64,000 nt of DNA. Origin: Cryptomeria japonica. Its lineage: Eukaryota; Streptophyta; Pinopsida; Cupressales; Cupressaceae. The number at the start of each line of letters is the position of its first letter. Within the stretch, counting starts at the first letter, position 1. The stretch is taken from contig NC_081410.1 in assembly GCF_030272615.1 (NCBI RefSeq), forward strand, positions 256,045,533 through 256,109,532. Reading direction: 5' to 3'. The notes beneath the pieces are model-generated. The model made no database searches, had not been told where the DNA came from, and saw only the letters and a program-made list of their open reading frames with translations. Both the position numbers and the translations under genes were made by a program. Below are positions 35,748 through 46,870 of the stretch, piece by piece.

Positions 35748-37909
35748 TGTATACACCTAAAAATGGTCTGAAGATAATTAATTGAATAAGCAATTATTTA
35801 ATTAATCCTCCTTCCCAATTTAATTGAATTCACTAAGCAATTTGATTAAATTTCCCCTTTCATCTACTTAGTAATAAATCTAAGGATTTATTTAATAGGT
35901 TCATTTCAATAATCCCCTTTGATTAATTAATTCAAATTAATTAATTCCCCCCATCAAATTCATCATCAAAATCATTTCTTCTAAATTCTTTAATTAATTA
36001 AAACAAATAAAATTCATGAGTTGTTGAGATTAATTAGCCTTTTCCTATAGGTCTCAGAGACAACTGAGAGGGGGGGGGGGTGAATCAGTTGTCAAATAAA
36101 TTCAAACCAAAAACTTATTAACCAACTTAATGCTTAATACCGATAAGACAGTTAAGTATGCTGGTAAACAGTGTTAACAGAAAATTGCTATACCGGTAAG
36201 AATTAATGCATGAAACATAAGCACAAAGTCATCCACAACACATGACACCAATATTTGTACGTGGAAACCCTGTAAGGGGAAAAACCACAGTGGGAAACCT
36301 TACCCACAATCAGATGATACTACTGTAGATAGTAAGTGTACAAAGAGGGGTCTGCACATGCAGAAAGGCCAACAGCCTAGAGCTCACTGCTCAATCACAA
36401 ATGGGAGTCACATTGACTACAGTTGGATGGTTAAATCCAATAAGAATGTACTGCACAAAATAGCATCTTCATATGCTGGATTTAGTATTGGTGTAATGCT
36501 GATATGCTTCTTCAAAAACCTAACTTCACCTTCGAATGATGTATTCATGTATACCTTTGCTTGATCTTGCATATACCTTCACACAATTCTTTTTCGCATC
36601 CACATTTGATCTTATAAATAAGATCTTACATTTATACCATACCCTAAGATAAATTTTAGTAGGTCGACTCTACAAGATATTACAATAAAAACATTTTACA
36701 AATAATACAATATCCGATGCAATAACCGATTGAACATGTCAGCTTAATGCATTTACAACAATAATGAATCATCTCTATAGCGTGCCATGTTAATCTGGAG
36801 AAGATAAGCCTACCGATGAAACCCAAGATAACCTGGACCTATTTGCCGGTAAAAGCAAATATGCAAATAAGAGTATACCAATGATTATTACTTCAAAATA
36901 AAGTGTCCACATGATGTCTTCGACATTACCAAGTATCTTCCATGTCATTTTAGGTACCGGTGAACATTATATCCTGCCGGTGAACCATATACTGGTAACT
37001 ATTGCATAGTTTACTATTTGCCGGTGAATGTTGTTGGATCTCCAAAGTAGGTGTATTTAGTAGGTGTTGACATCAATGACAAAACCATACCAAAATACCA
37101 ACATTCCCATTATTTGAATTTTTAAATTCAAATTCTCCTAACTTCTACCATTCATAAACCTAACCCATTCCATCCTAACCACCATGTCCCCTTTCATCCA
37201 ACCTCTTCTAGAAGCTTTGTGACACTTTTCACTAAGTGTTCCCTTTCATCTAAACCCTTCTAGAAGCCTCTTGACACTTGTCACCATGGAGATGACAATG
37301 TTCCCTTTTATCCAACCCCTTCTCCTACCTACCACCAATTGTCCCCTTTCATCCAACCTCTTCTCAACCCACCTCCAATTTAACCATTGATATCTTCAAA
37401 TCAATCTTGACCATTGATTTCTGCCACCTCACCCCTAGCCTTGGAAAATCTTATAAATAGACCCCATTTTGGAGCACAAAGGGTCCCAATTTCATATCAT
37501 TTTTGCATCCCGGTTGATTCATCTCATTTCCATTCAAGCATTATTACTGTAGGCATCTAGTTTCTAGTTTCTCATTTCAAGCATTGTTATCATGCTCAAA
37601 TCTTAGCTTAATTGCATCTTCATTCTAGCCTATTTTCTAGAATAATCATGAAATCATGTAGCTTAATCATGCTATCATTGCTAGATAATGCATCTTCATC
37701 ATTTAAATCCTCCATTTAAGTGTAATCAAGTCACTGGAGTTTGCATACCAAGATCTAAGAGCAAAATTCATACTTGCATTTACTAGGAGGTGATAGATTG
37801 CTTAGTTATGGTTTTATCTTTCATTGATTAATTTTCTAACCATTGCTTGTAATGATCTATTGAGTGTTTTTTTGTTTGTAGGTACAGGTACACTTCTCAG
37901 AGCATGACA
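35748..37909 (+). mobile_element. gypsy-2 5' LTR, interrupted
   Basis: Begins TGTATACACCTAAAAATGG and ends GAGCATGACA. About 1,104 bases remain after removing the solo copia LTR at 36,046-37,103. The TATA box is TATAAATA at 37,452-37,459. Against the 3' LTR it has an extra 13-base piece near 35,870 (or the 3' copy lost it) and scattered substitutions. Confidence 0.93.
36046..37103 (-). mobile_element. Solo copia LTR A, nested in the gypsy-2 5' LTR
   Basis: A 1,058-base insertion absent from the gypsy-2 3' LTR. The minus strand starts TGTTGGTATTTTGG; the other end has the G-run GAGAGGGGGGGGGGG followed by TGAATCAGTTG. Internally it matches the copia-3 LTR, including ACGTGGAAACCC, GGGGAAAAACCAC and GCCTAGAGCTCACTGCTCAA. 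The flanks share TTCC, consistent with a 4-5 base target-site duplication with decay. No internal coding region, so it is a solo LTR left by LTR-LTR recombination. Confidence 0.9.
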
Positions 37910-37910
37910 T

Positions 37911-37930
37911 TTTGGCACCCATCATGGGGC
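37911..37930 (+). promoter_or_regulatory. gypsy-2 primer-binding region
   Basis: TTTGGCACCCATCATGGGGC follows the LTR end by one base. It resembles the TTGGCGCC-CACCGTGGGGC primer region of plant Tat-type elements, with CpG positions decayed. The tRNA is not assigned with confidence. Confidence 0.7.
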
Positions 37931-38073
37931 CGGAATCATCATTTTTGGCCTCTTAATCTTCAGCAAACTTCATCTCTATCCGATTCTATTTCATAAATTT
38001 GTACAAGTTGCTTTTCTAGCTTGTACAAACTTCCTTCCATCCCAAGATGATAGACCATATTAACTCATATCAG

Positions 38074-38476
38074 GTGATTCTTTTGTCGTACGACATCATT
38101 TTACTCATTGCAAGATAGTTGATCTTGTGTCGTATGAGCTCCATTTCATTGTTGTACGAGAGCTAAATGTGTGTCATATGAATTTCTGGCTACAAAATCC
38201 TATGTTGTACGAGTTCATTTTTGTCTTTGTGCGAAATCTAAAGTTTTGTCGTACTAAGTGGAAAATTGTGTCGTATGAGTCTTTGTCTCTATGATTTTTA
38301 GCAAACTACATGTTAGGGTTTTCTGATTTTAATCCGAGATTTTCCAATGCTAACTCTGATCTGTTTATGAGATTTTGGTAGCTTAACTCTTTTCTGTAGG
38401 AGGATTTAAGAAGATACGCTTATCAAAGACATAATTCGAAACACAAATCAGGACTACTAATGAATTTATTTTGCAG
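38074..38476 (+). other. Predicted leader intron of gypsy-2
   Basis: The donor CAG-GTGATT is at 38,074 and the acceptor TTTATTTTGCAG ends at 38,476 (403 bases). The intron contains at least six variants of GTCGTACGAG (first at 38,086-38,093). It shares the word CGTATGAGTCTTTGTCTCTA (38,273-38,292) with the minus-strand PMD intron of gypsy-1 (about 11,373-11,396). Leader introns are known in Ogre-type gypsy elements. Prediction only. Confidence 0.5.
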
Positions 38477-39934
38477 GTTTCCTATGAATCCAACTAAACT
38501 TTGTGTATTCATTAAAGTTTTCTAGGCACACTTCAATTTTGCTAAGGGAAATGAACAATCATGTATTTCATGTCTTTGATGATAGGGGAGTATGCTCTCA
38601 CCTTTCTTAGGTGATAAAAAATCTAGACTCATCTTTTGCTTTCATTAGTGCATTTCTTTAGCAGGCCTACCGTCCCGAGGAGTAATAACTCTTAGCTCTT
38701 AAGGTCGGTGAGAGGGGAACAACCTAAGTGGGAATGACTAACACCAAGTAATCCAACCCACTATAAAATAAATGTGTTTTTGATGAAAATAAAAGCAATG
38801 ACAGTTCTCAGGAATATCTCTCCTTCGTACCTTTGGCTATATCAAACCTTGGTTTTCAAGGCTGGGAGATGCCTTAATTGAGTTTATACCCCGACGCGCT
38901 GAACAAATCCCTTACTAGTGCCAGTTAAAATAGAAGCTACTTGATTCACCTCTGAAAGGGTAATAATCTTTGTGCAAGAGAGATAGTAACTCTCCCAAGA
39001 CACTTGCCATAACATGCCCCCATTAGCATTTGGAGTCAGATAATACAGTGTTGAGAATCCATTGCATGAGACTCAGCGGTCATATTCTGATTAGCTATTG
39101 GGTGTGTACCTAAGTCAGCAAGCAAAGGTTTTCATTCTCAGCTAACTTCCTTAGGGTTTAGCATGCTTGGAGTCACTTATCACATCATGTGTTTGCTGTG
39201 TATTCATCCCTAAATTGAAAAATCTAACACTTAAAACTAGAAAACCAAAGTAAAATATCAAAATTCAGTGATCAAAAACTCAATTAAGAAAACAATTTGT
39301 ATCCCCATTCAAATACCTGTCATACGAGTCAAGATTCTCTATCGTATTACTTGATCTTCTATCGTACGAGTCAATATTCCATGTCATACGAAACACGGAT
39401 TTTCACATGAAATCACTAGTGTGTCATTTTGTAGTATATCTCTTGTCGTTTTAGGCTTTATAATCTATCATATGAAACTTTGCATTTGTCAATCTAGAGC
39501 TGTCATGTATGCTTGTTTCAGATTTGTCATTTCTGCCTGATCATTTTACAGTAAACATAAACACCTTTTATCTATCAATCTATGCTTAGATTGTCATCTT
39601 GGTTTACTTGGTCAAGTTATCACCCATCAAAATCAGACTCTAGAACATAAACACCTTAATATTTTCAAAGTGCTCACCCTCAACAAGTTCAAGATCTAAA
39701 CATCTCAAAGTGCATTATCACCCTCTTTGATAAACTGATCACTCAAACATAGTTTCTCATCAGGATCAATCATGCTTTATCATGAAATTGAAATGATTGG
39801 TCAGGATAATCTTGTACCACATCATAGGATATATCATTCCTACCAGACTTGGTTCTTATCAAATCATCATCATTGCACTCCTAAATCAAAGATCGAAAAA
39901 CTTGCAAACTTTTAAACACTTGAACCATCTTTAA
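38477..39934 (+). other. gypsy-2 leader/gag region, no gag readable
   Basis: No zinc knuckle or gag motif is visible. A GGAGTAATAACTCTTAGCTC block is at 38,680-38,703, and more TCGTACGA-type words are at 39,320-39,400 (exact palindrome at 39,362-39,369). Coding sequence that leads into protease starts at about 39,935. Confidence 0.45.
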
Positions 39935-40930
39935 GTGTCATATCACTCTATCATATCTACCTTGACAGTTGATCACTTATCAAAACAACCTTTTAGACAA
40001 TCAAATCCTAGCACAATATCAAACATAATGCCCATTTTAATAAGAGCTCAGAGACATAAGATCATTGAAACATTTAAAATAGCTGAAAAACATATCAACA
40101 TGACATACCAAAGCAAAATACAAGTAGCAAGCCAACATATTAGAGCAATCAAACAAGTTCAAAATCAAAATCCAACTATGTTAAAACCTCACAAGGATTT
40201 AAATACATCTCAAAAGAAAGGTGGCTCTTTTATGTACCTCTTAAAGAGATCCCTAAAGGATTTGGCTAAAGAAGATCAAAATCATGCACCCATATCTAAC
40301 AATGACCCATCCATCCATAAGAAAATTGACTCTCCAAAGGCATCTATTCCTACACCTCTTGAAAGCTTGCAAAAACCTTCCATAGCATCCTTACCAAATA
40401 ATGCATCCAAAGCTAAAGTTCCCCAAGTGATATCTAGGATTGCCATCAAACCTATTTCAGAGGATCCTATTCAAATCTCATCTCCTTCATATCCAAGAAT
40501 TAATTCATTGCAGTATCCCCATAGCGCTTCCTTGCAAATTGAAGTCCTCATTCATAGAACACTTATTAAACAAGTCCCAATAGATGGGGGAGCTGGCTTG
40601 AACATTTTCTCTATGAATCTTGTCCATGCTCTAGGATAATTAGAAGATGTAGTTGATCCCCAGAAAAAGATAAAAATCAAAGCACATAATGAAGAAGAGC
40701 ATTCATCTAAAGGAATTATGGTATTACCCCTTAGAGTGGGACCTTTGCAAAAAGACACAGCATGCCAAGTTCTAGACTTGGACCTACCATACAATATACT
40801 CTTGGGAGGACCATGGTTATAAGACATACAAGCTATTACATCAACATACCACCAATGCTTAAAATTTCCATACAATGGATGTGAAATCACAATATCAGCA
40901 AACTCAAATCCATTGCAGTGTTGTAATAAT
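39935..40930 (+). pseudogene. gypsy-2 gag-pol linker and aspartic protease
   Basis: A 234-codon open part followed, after a stop at about 40,637, by the rest of the protease. The linker is rich in Ser, Pro, Lys and Ile. The retropepsin domain starts near SLQIEVLIHRTLIKQ; the active site is DGGAGLN (about 40,582-40,602), where D-S/T-G-A is usual but DGGA variants occur in Tat-type elements. Downstream are KGIMVLPLRVG, LDLPYNILLGGPWL (ILLGRPW in relatives) and STYHQCLKFPYNG. A stop follows PWL. The catalytic Asp is present but the frame is broken. Confidence 0.82.
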
Positions 40931-41151
40931 CTGAAATCAGCTCAAGAGGTCATTGTTTCACATAACAGAGAGGTAGCAGCTTCAAGCACACAATTCAAGG
41001 AACAATCATTTGCATCAATTTTGTCAAACATGGAAAAAAAATACAGCTAAGAGATCAAGGGACTGGAGAATATTTTCTATCATGGAAAAACAAACAAGAG
41101 CAACTTGAAATTGAAAGGGAAGAAGAATATGTAGAAGTCAATATAGTTCAC

Positions 41152-42270
41152 ATGTATGCAGGACAAATGTCAGGAACTAGCCCACTTGAATTAGAATCAC
41201 ATTCCATTGACATGGACTTAACCGAGGATGATCAGGATTTTCTTATACGAGGTCATTCTAATGAGAGTATCATTCTAGACATGGAAATACATACTGAAAG
41301 CTTTGACATCTCTATCATGACCCAAACTATTCAACTTGAAGATCCTTTATCCTTAAGCTATCCTAAACCTATGGATTGGGAAAATGAAGAACATATTGAC
41401 ATTGATACCCTACCTAATGACCATGCCATATCCTTATATCTTAATGAAATCAAACCCACAATAACTTTCACCAAGGATTCCGCTAACGTGCCTCCATGTC
41501 AAGTGGGTGTTAAATCTCCTAGTCATAAAAATGAAAATCAAGAAAACAATATCAGGTCTAATATTGAAAACCATTTATTGGTAGCATTAGATCGAGAAAA
41601 AGTAAAAACAAAGGATGCATCTAATGGTGAAAACCTCCTCGAGGTGCCTGAAGGTGGGATATTTGACACCTTACCTGAAGTTTATCAAGAGAAGTTATCT
41701 ATCCTAATAGAACCAGCAAAGGCAGTTATCATTGGCACAACTGACCTACATCCAGCAATCTCTCTATTAGAACTAGCAAGACAAAAATATTTGGAACCCT
41801 TCAAAAGGTGGAAAGTCAATTTTACCTATTCATATATGGACATTCCAAGGTTCGATCCATATCTTACAATACATCACCTGAATATTAGTCCAGGAGCAAG
41901 CATCAAAAATAGAACACAACATGGATCAGGAGCAGGTATTCTATTTATCACACCACAAGGTCATACAATCCCGAAAGTATACAAATTAAGCTTTATGTGC
42001 ACAAATAATACAGCAGAGTATGAAGCATTGGTAACAGGTATCAAAATGGCTGTAGAATGGAACATTAAACAACTTCAAGTCTTTGGAGACTCTCAGCTCG
42101 TCATTAATCAAATCAATGATGACTATCAAACAAAAGATGACAAACTAATACCTTATAAAAATATGGTGGATGATATCAAGAAATACTTTGTAGAAATAAC
42201 TTTTGAACAGATCCCAAGAAATGATAATAAAGTAGGAGACACCATGGCTACACTTGCTTCTCTATTGTAG
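41152..42270 (+). CDS. gypsy-2 pol fragment: RT N-terminus fused in frame to RNase H, RT core deleted
   Basis: An uninterrupted 372-codon frame, the longest in the window. Residues 1-220 are an acidic linker of the protease-RT region. Then YSYMDIPRFDPYLTIHHLNI (about residues 228-247) matches the conserved block just before reverse transcriptase, and within about ten residues the frame enters archaeal-type RNase H: GSGAGILFITPQGH, NNTAEYEALVTGIKMA, LQVFGDSQLVINQI and the distal Asp block KVGDTMATLASLL. The expected 400 or more residues of reverse transcriptase and the first RNase H are missing. The junction, near 41,895-41,915, keeps the frame. That this frame stayed open while its neighbours decayed may be chance or may mean the fused form was once expressed. 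Confidence 0.85.
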   Translation: MYAGQMSGTSPLELESHSIDMDLTEDDQDFLIRGHSNESIILDMEIHTESFDISIMTQTIQLEDPLSLSYPKPMDWENEEHIDIDTLPNDHAISLYLNEIKPTITFTKDSANVPPCQVGVKSPSHKNENQENNIRSNIENHLLVALDREKVKTKDASNGENLLEVPEGGIFDTLPEVYQEKLSILIEPAKAVIIGTTDLHPAISLLELARQKYLEPFKRWKVNFTYSYMDIPRFDPYLTIHHLNISPGASIKNRTQHGSGAGILFITPQGHTIPKVYKLSFMCTNNTAEYEALVTGIKMAVEWNIKQLQVFGDSQLVINQINDDYQTKDDKLIPYKNMVDDIKKYFVEITFEQIPRNDNKVGDTMATLASLL

Positions 42271-42312
42271 ACACAGGAAAATCAACATCGTTATGAATTC
42301 CCGGTAGAAGAG

Positions 42313-43644
42313 TTGTTTCATCTTGCCTATAATTGTCCTGATTCCCAAACCATCTGTCAACTTTTTGGACATAATTCCTCCCGCTATGGTCAAACCCAAA
42401 CCTACACATACCTAAAAGACAATATCCTACCTCCTGACTTATCGAAAAACCAAAAGAGAAACTTTATTCGCCAATCCTCTCATTTTACTCTCGTCGTGGA
42501 TACCCTGTTTAAACAAGGTCTAGATGGTACTCTTTTAAGATGTCTTGAACAAGAAGAATCTAAGAAGGCCTTACATGAAGTCCATAACAGCATTTGTGGC
42601 ACTCATTCAAGTGGTCTTATCCTTTCGAAAAAACTCATATGCTTGGGCTATTATTGGTTGACTATGGAACAAGATTCTTTTAATATAGCTTGAACATGCA
42701 AACAATGTCAGATCCATGGGAATTTGATTCATGCACCAGCATAAGAACTTCATGCTTTAGCAACATCTTGGCCTTTTTGTCAATGGGGACTTGATCTGGT
42801 AGGAAAGATGAATCCTTCTTCATCTAATGGTCACAAATTCATCCTGGTAGCTATAGAATATTTCACAAAATGGATTGAAGCGGTACCTCTCATCAATATC
42901 ACAAGAAAACAAATTGTTGTATTTATCTTGTTTTACATCATCTATCGCTATGGAATACCAATGACCATTATCACTGATAATGGGCGACCATTCAAGAATC
43001 AGGATGTACAAGAGCTATGTGAGAAGTTCAAAATCCAACACAAATTCTCCACACCATATTATCCATAGGGAAATGGGCAAGTAGAAGAATCTACCAAAAC
43101 TATTCTAAAAATCCTTAAGAAGATAGTGAACGATGTTGGAAGAGAATGGCATATTCAACTAAACCCTGTGCTCTAGGCCTACCATACCAGTATCTGCACA
43201 CCAATAGGTGCCACACCTTTCTCTCTTGTATATGGATCAGAAGCCATATTGCCAATCGAAGTAGAGATACCCTATCTACATGTGTCACTAAAAGGTCTTA
43301 TCCCAGATGAAGAACAATGAGTGTCTAGACTACAAGAATTAGAACTAATCCATGAACAAAGACAAAATGCCTTTGATCATCTAAAGGTATATCAATAAAG
43401 AATGTGTCGGAGCTATAATCACAAGGTTAAACCATGAATTTTTCAAGTGGGAGAACTAGTGCTAAAGGAAAATCCACGCAACCAAGCAGATCGAGAAATG
43501 AAAGGAAAGTTTGAACCAAACTGGTTAGGTCTATTTGTGGTCACAGTAGTATTTGGGTGAGGAGCATATCAGTTATCAACACAGAATGGGGATCAGCTAG
43601 AAGAACCCATCAATAGCATGCACCTGAAAAAATTCTATGTCTGA
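42313..43644 (+). pseudogene. gypsy-2 integrase, decayed
   Basis: Zinc finger His pair in HEVHNSICGTH (about 42,575) and CKQC (42,699); catalytic core with GLDLVGK, WIEAVPL, YGIPMTIITDNGRPF and QVEESTKTI (first Asp about 42,793, second about 42,976, Glu about 43,086); then [21 protein letters not shown], the chromosome-proximal SYNHKVKP-x-IFQVGELVL and the GPY/F block NWLGLFVV with Pro changed to Leu; end MHLKKFYV and stop at 43,642. About nine stops interrupt it, many at Trp, Gln or Arg codons of relatives. Dead copy. Confidence 0.92.
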
Positions 43645-43795
43645 AAAATCAGAAAAATCAAAAACAATGAAAAATTAGAAAAATCAAAAATAGTGAAAAG
43701 GCAGAAAAATCAAAAACAGTGAAAAATCAGAAAAAATAAAAAACACAAAAAAAAACAAAAAACAAAAACAAATATCAGAAAAAGTGCAATAAAAA
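43645..43795 (+). repeat. A-rich tandem array after gypsy-2 integrase
   Basis: Units of about 25 bases made of GAAAAATCAGAAAAATCAAA and ACAGTG variants. It corresponds to the purine array of gypsy-1 at 7,705-7,900 and is followed by the same GGTGAAAACCTGGCAAAC. Confidence 0.85.
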
Positions 43796-44069
43796 TAGAT
43801 GGTGAAAACCTGGCAAACAAGCACTATCTATCAGCTAGCTCTTCCATCTATTATTTCATACATTTTTCCACTTGCATCCATTCATTTTCCATCAGCGCTA
43901 ACCATCCTAAAGCTTTTGTACATACGTAGACATCCCAAGTGGCTTCTTGCCATGGTTTGGATCATTGGATATATCATAACAACTTTGTTTCTAGGCTTGG
44001 GGCAAAATCCTGCACTTAGCTGGGGGCAAAACTCTGGATCATTTTGAGCTTAATCAAATAGGTAGAATA

Positions 44070-45235
44070 TGATGAATACTAAGAGGGGGGGTGAATTAGT
44101 ATGCCAAAAATTACTGTACTTAAACACTTTACTAGTCTAGCGATAAACTAGTAAAATAGTTTAGCAAACAAACCGGTTAGCACACATGCAAACCAAATAG
44201 AAAATAATGCATTCACCCACAGAAGAACAATCAACATAACACAAGAGATTTTGACATGGAAACCCAAATGGGAAAAGCCACGGTGAGATGAAACTCACAA
44301 GTAACTATCTGCAGAATAGGAACCAGACCAGTTAAGGTCATACAATGTTCTTTACCAGAACAGATCCTATTAGGAATCTCAATCTCTGTTAGGAGATAAG
44401 TCTGATTAAAGACTACCTTACTAGAAGATTTTAGATCCACATATGTGAACCACCTTGTTAGAGGATTTAAAAAAGGCTTTTTGGGCCTACCTGGTTAAGG
44501 GCTTCAGACTTGTCAAAGATGTGAGTAATCAACAAGTGAGTGATCTAGCAAATAGCACAAATTACTTGGTTAGATCTTGGATAGCTCATTCCTAATGCAT
44601 TTCAGCATTACTTCAGTCTTCAACACATTCACACTCTACCTTTCTCATAGACCTGAACTTCTCTTCTATATTCACACTTACAAAAACTCATTAACCATCT
44701 TAAACCCTAGCAACAACCTAAAACCCTAGACATGATGTCCTTATAAAGGAATCTGATTTCATGTCGGTCCAATAGGATTACAATACAATTTCCTAGGTTC
44801 AATGCATCTGGACACTTTTTGGTAACATGACACAAATGCATCGCCAAAGTGTTGGCACCGCAAAACAATTGGTGGATGGTAACTCATCACAAAATGCTGG
44901 TTGGTAACTCATCATAGAGTATTACTGGTTCATACAAAATACCAGTTTAAGAAAAATACCGGTTGTTGGTTTGACAAAATGAAGACTGGGAAATATGAGT
45001 TGTGCCTCTTTGTTCCTTTGTACCACTTGATATCCTCGAACCGCTTGGGGTCTTCATACCACTTCAGATCGGTAAACACTTTCTACAAAACACCGATAGT
45101 CTAAAGACTATAATACATCATACCGGTTGGAACGAATACTAGTTGAGCTTTAACTCATACATACAAAAATTGATTTCAAATCAAGTGTGTGTCCATCAAT
45201 GACAATCACAACATCAATCATAAAAAATGCCAATA
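44070..45235 (-). mobile_element. Solo copia LTR B, nested in the gypsy-2 3' spacer
   Basis: On the plus strand it runs from TGATGAATACTAAGAGGGGGG to AATGCCAATA (CCAACA with one C-to-T change), 1,166 bases. Flanks are GAATA (44,065-44,069) and GAACA (45,236-45,240), a 5-base target-site duplication with one transition. It carries GACATGGAAACCC, GGGAAAAGCCACGGTG and an array of CNGTTA words, like the copia-2 LTR. No coding region inside. Confidence 0.9.
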
Positions 45236-45240
45236 GAACA

Positions 45241-46044
45241 AATAGTTAGACAACTCTTATCAAGCGAAAACTGAGACATATCCAACATTGAACATGAGAT
45301 CAAACTATCAATTATCAAGCTATCACGAAGTCACTCTAAGCACATCACACACTTTACAATGGATGATATCTTTTGTATAATGATTGTAACATGATTGTTC
45401 AACTTTTCTATATTGCTTTTCACTATCATGATTTCTGAGTGACTCCAGGATGTCTTGGACTAGAGGAACAAGGAAGAAACGTGATATTTTTCTTGTCTGT
45501 TGTCTGAAAATTAATCAAAAATATGTGCAAATTTGTCTCGGGACATGATCATCGGAGTATCATTGAAGACATTTCCAATTTGCATATTGAAATGATTAAT
45601 ATTGTCTTTGTTATGCAAACCACACTCAGGTCATCTGGGTTCAATTATACCTTGATACTTGTGCTAACTTGCTATATCAAAATCTAGGAAAATAGTGCTC
45701 AAGTCATCATGGTTTAATTATACCATCGATGTTTGCACTCACTTCCCACATTTCAAAAGCTCAATGATGACCAAAATGCAAAACAATCCAGTGACTAGTC
45801 CAATCATAATTTGCATCTCATTGTATTTTTCATTTGCATTTTAGCTTAAATTTCATTCTTGCATGGAATCCCACATGCTCCTTTTATCCAAGGTTAAATC
45901 TATCGTAGGAATCATCAAAGCATCATCACGACTATATATGCAATCAGATGAATGAATCATATCTCTCCAGATATTGTTGACCCAGTGAAAATCTTATCCT
46001 ACTCTCTCAACAGAATCAACAATCAACATATCCAAAAATTTATG
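45241..46044 (+). other. gypsy-2 3' spacer, no gene
   Basis: Homologous in parts to gypsy-1 8,330-8,810 (see that entry). No coding frame recognised. Confidence 0.55.
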
Positions 46045-46570
46045 CAACTTGATATCAACAAAATATCAGTTCTTTATCTAATCAACCTTATCAAATCAAA
46101 TCAATCAATCAAACTTAATTGATTTTGATCATGTCTTATATAGGATGAATCCTTCCTGAAACCAGATGATCTGATTCTAATTCATGTCTTATATAGGATG
46201 TATCCTTCCTGAAACTAGACGATCTAATCATGTCTTATACAGAATGAATCCTTCTTGAAACTAGATGCTTTGATCATCGTTGTCTTATACACAACTTGAT
46301 ATCAACAAAATATCAGTTCTTTATCTAATCAACCTTATCAAATCAAATCAATCAATCAAACTTAATTGATTTTGATCATGTCTTATATAGGATGAATCCT
46401 TCCTGAAACCAGATGATCTGATTCTAATTCATGTCTTATATAGGATGTATCCTTCCTGAAACTAGACGATCTAATCATGTCTTATACAGAATGAATCCTT
46501 CTTGAAACTAGATGCTTTGATCATCATTGTCTTATACAAGATGAATCCTTCCTGAAACCAGACTGAATCT
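46045..46570 (+). repeat. Minisatellite and 247-bp tandem duplication in gypsy-2
   Basis: Units at 46,045-46,291 and 46,292-46,538 are nearly identical; I see only two or three differences near their ends. Each holds three to four copies of a smaller module (GTCTTATAYAGGATG, AATCCTTCCTGAAACCAGA, about 45-50 bases), so eight copies lie in a row. The near identity shows that the duplication is far younger than the element. It sits in the hypervariable 3' region known for Tat-type elements. Confidence 0.95.
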
Positions 46571-46855
46571 TGATCTTATCAATCTAATCAATCAATATTT
46601 ATCAATCTTACCAATCTAAACAATCGAGCTAATAGAAGAACTCGCATTTTCATCAAACACAGTTGCAGAGATCAAATCAAATCTATCAGGATATCAATTT
46701 TGCAAAAACTCCAAAGATTAGTTATCTCAATTGATCTCCCAAGGGGGCATCATCATACCGGGATTTAGCAATCAAGAGCCGGAGCATCCTATCAAACCAA
46801 TATCATTATCAAAATGAGATTATTCTTTGAATCAACGTGTCATCACACCTTGCTT

Positions 46856-46870
46856 CAAAGAGGGGCAAAA
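46856..46870 (+). promoter_or_regulatory. gypsy-2 polypurine tract
   Basis: AAAGAGGGGCAAAA lies directly before the 3' LTR start and matches the gypsy-1 tract. Confidence 0.88.

Noticed and set aside
41152-42270. Host RNase H gene or pararetrovirus relic
   Set aside because: LTRs, polypurine tract, target-site duplication and an integrase downstream in the same element show a Ty3/gypsy origin.
46045-46570. Regular repeats that might suggest a CRISPR array
   Set aside because: Units are contiguous minisatellite modules without unique spacers, inside a plant retrotransposon.
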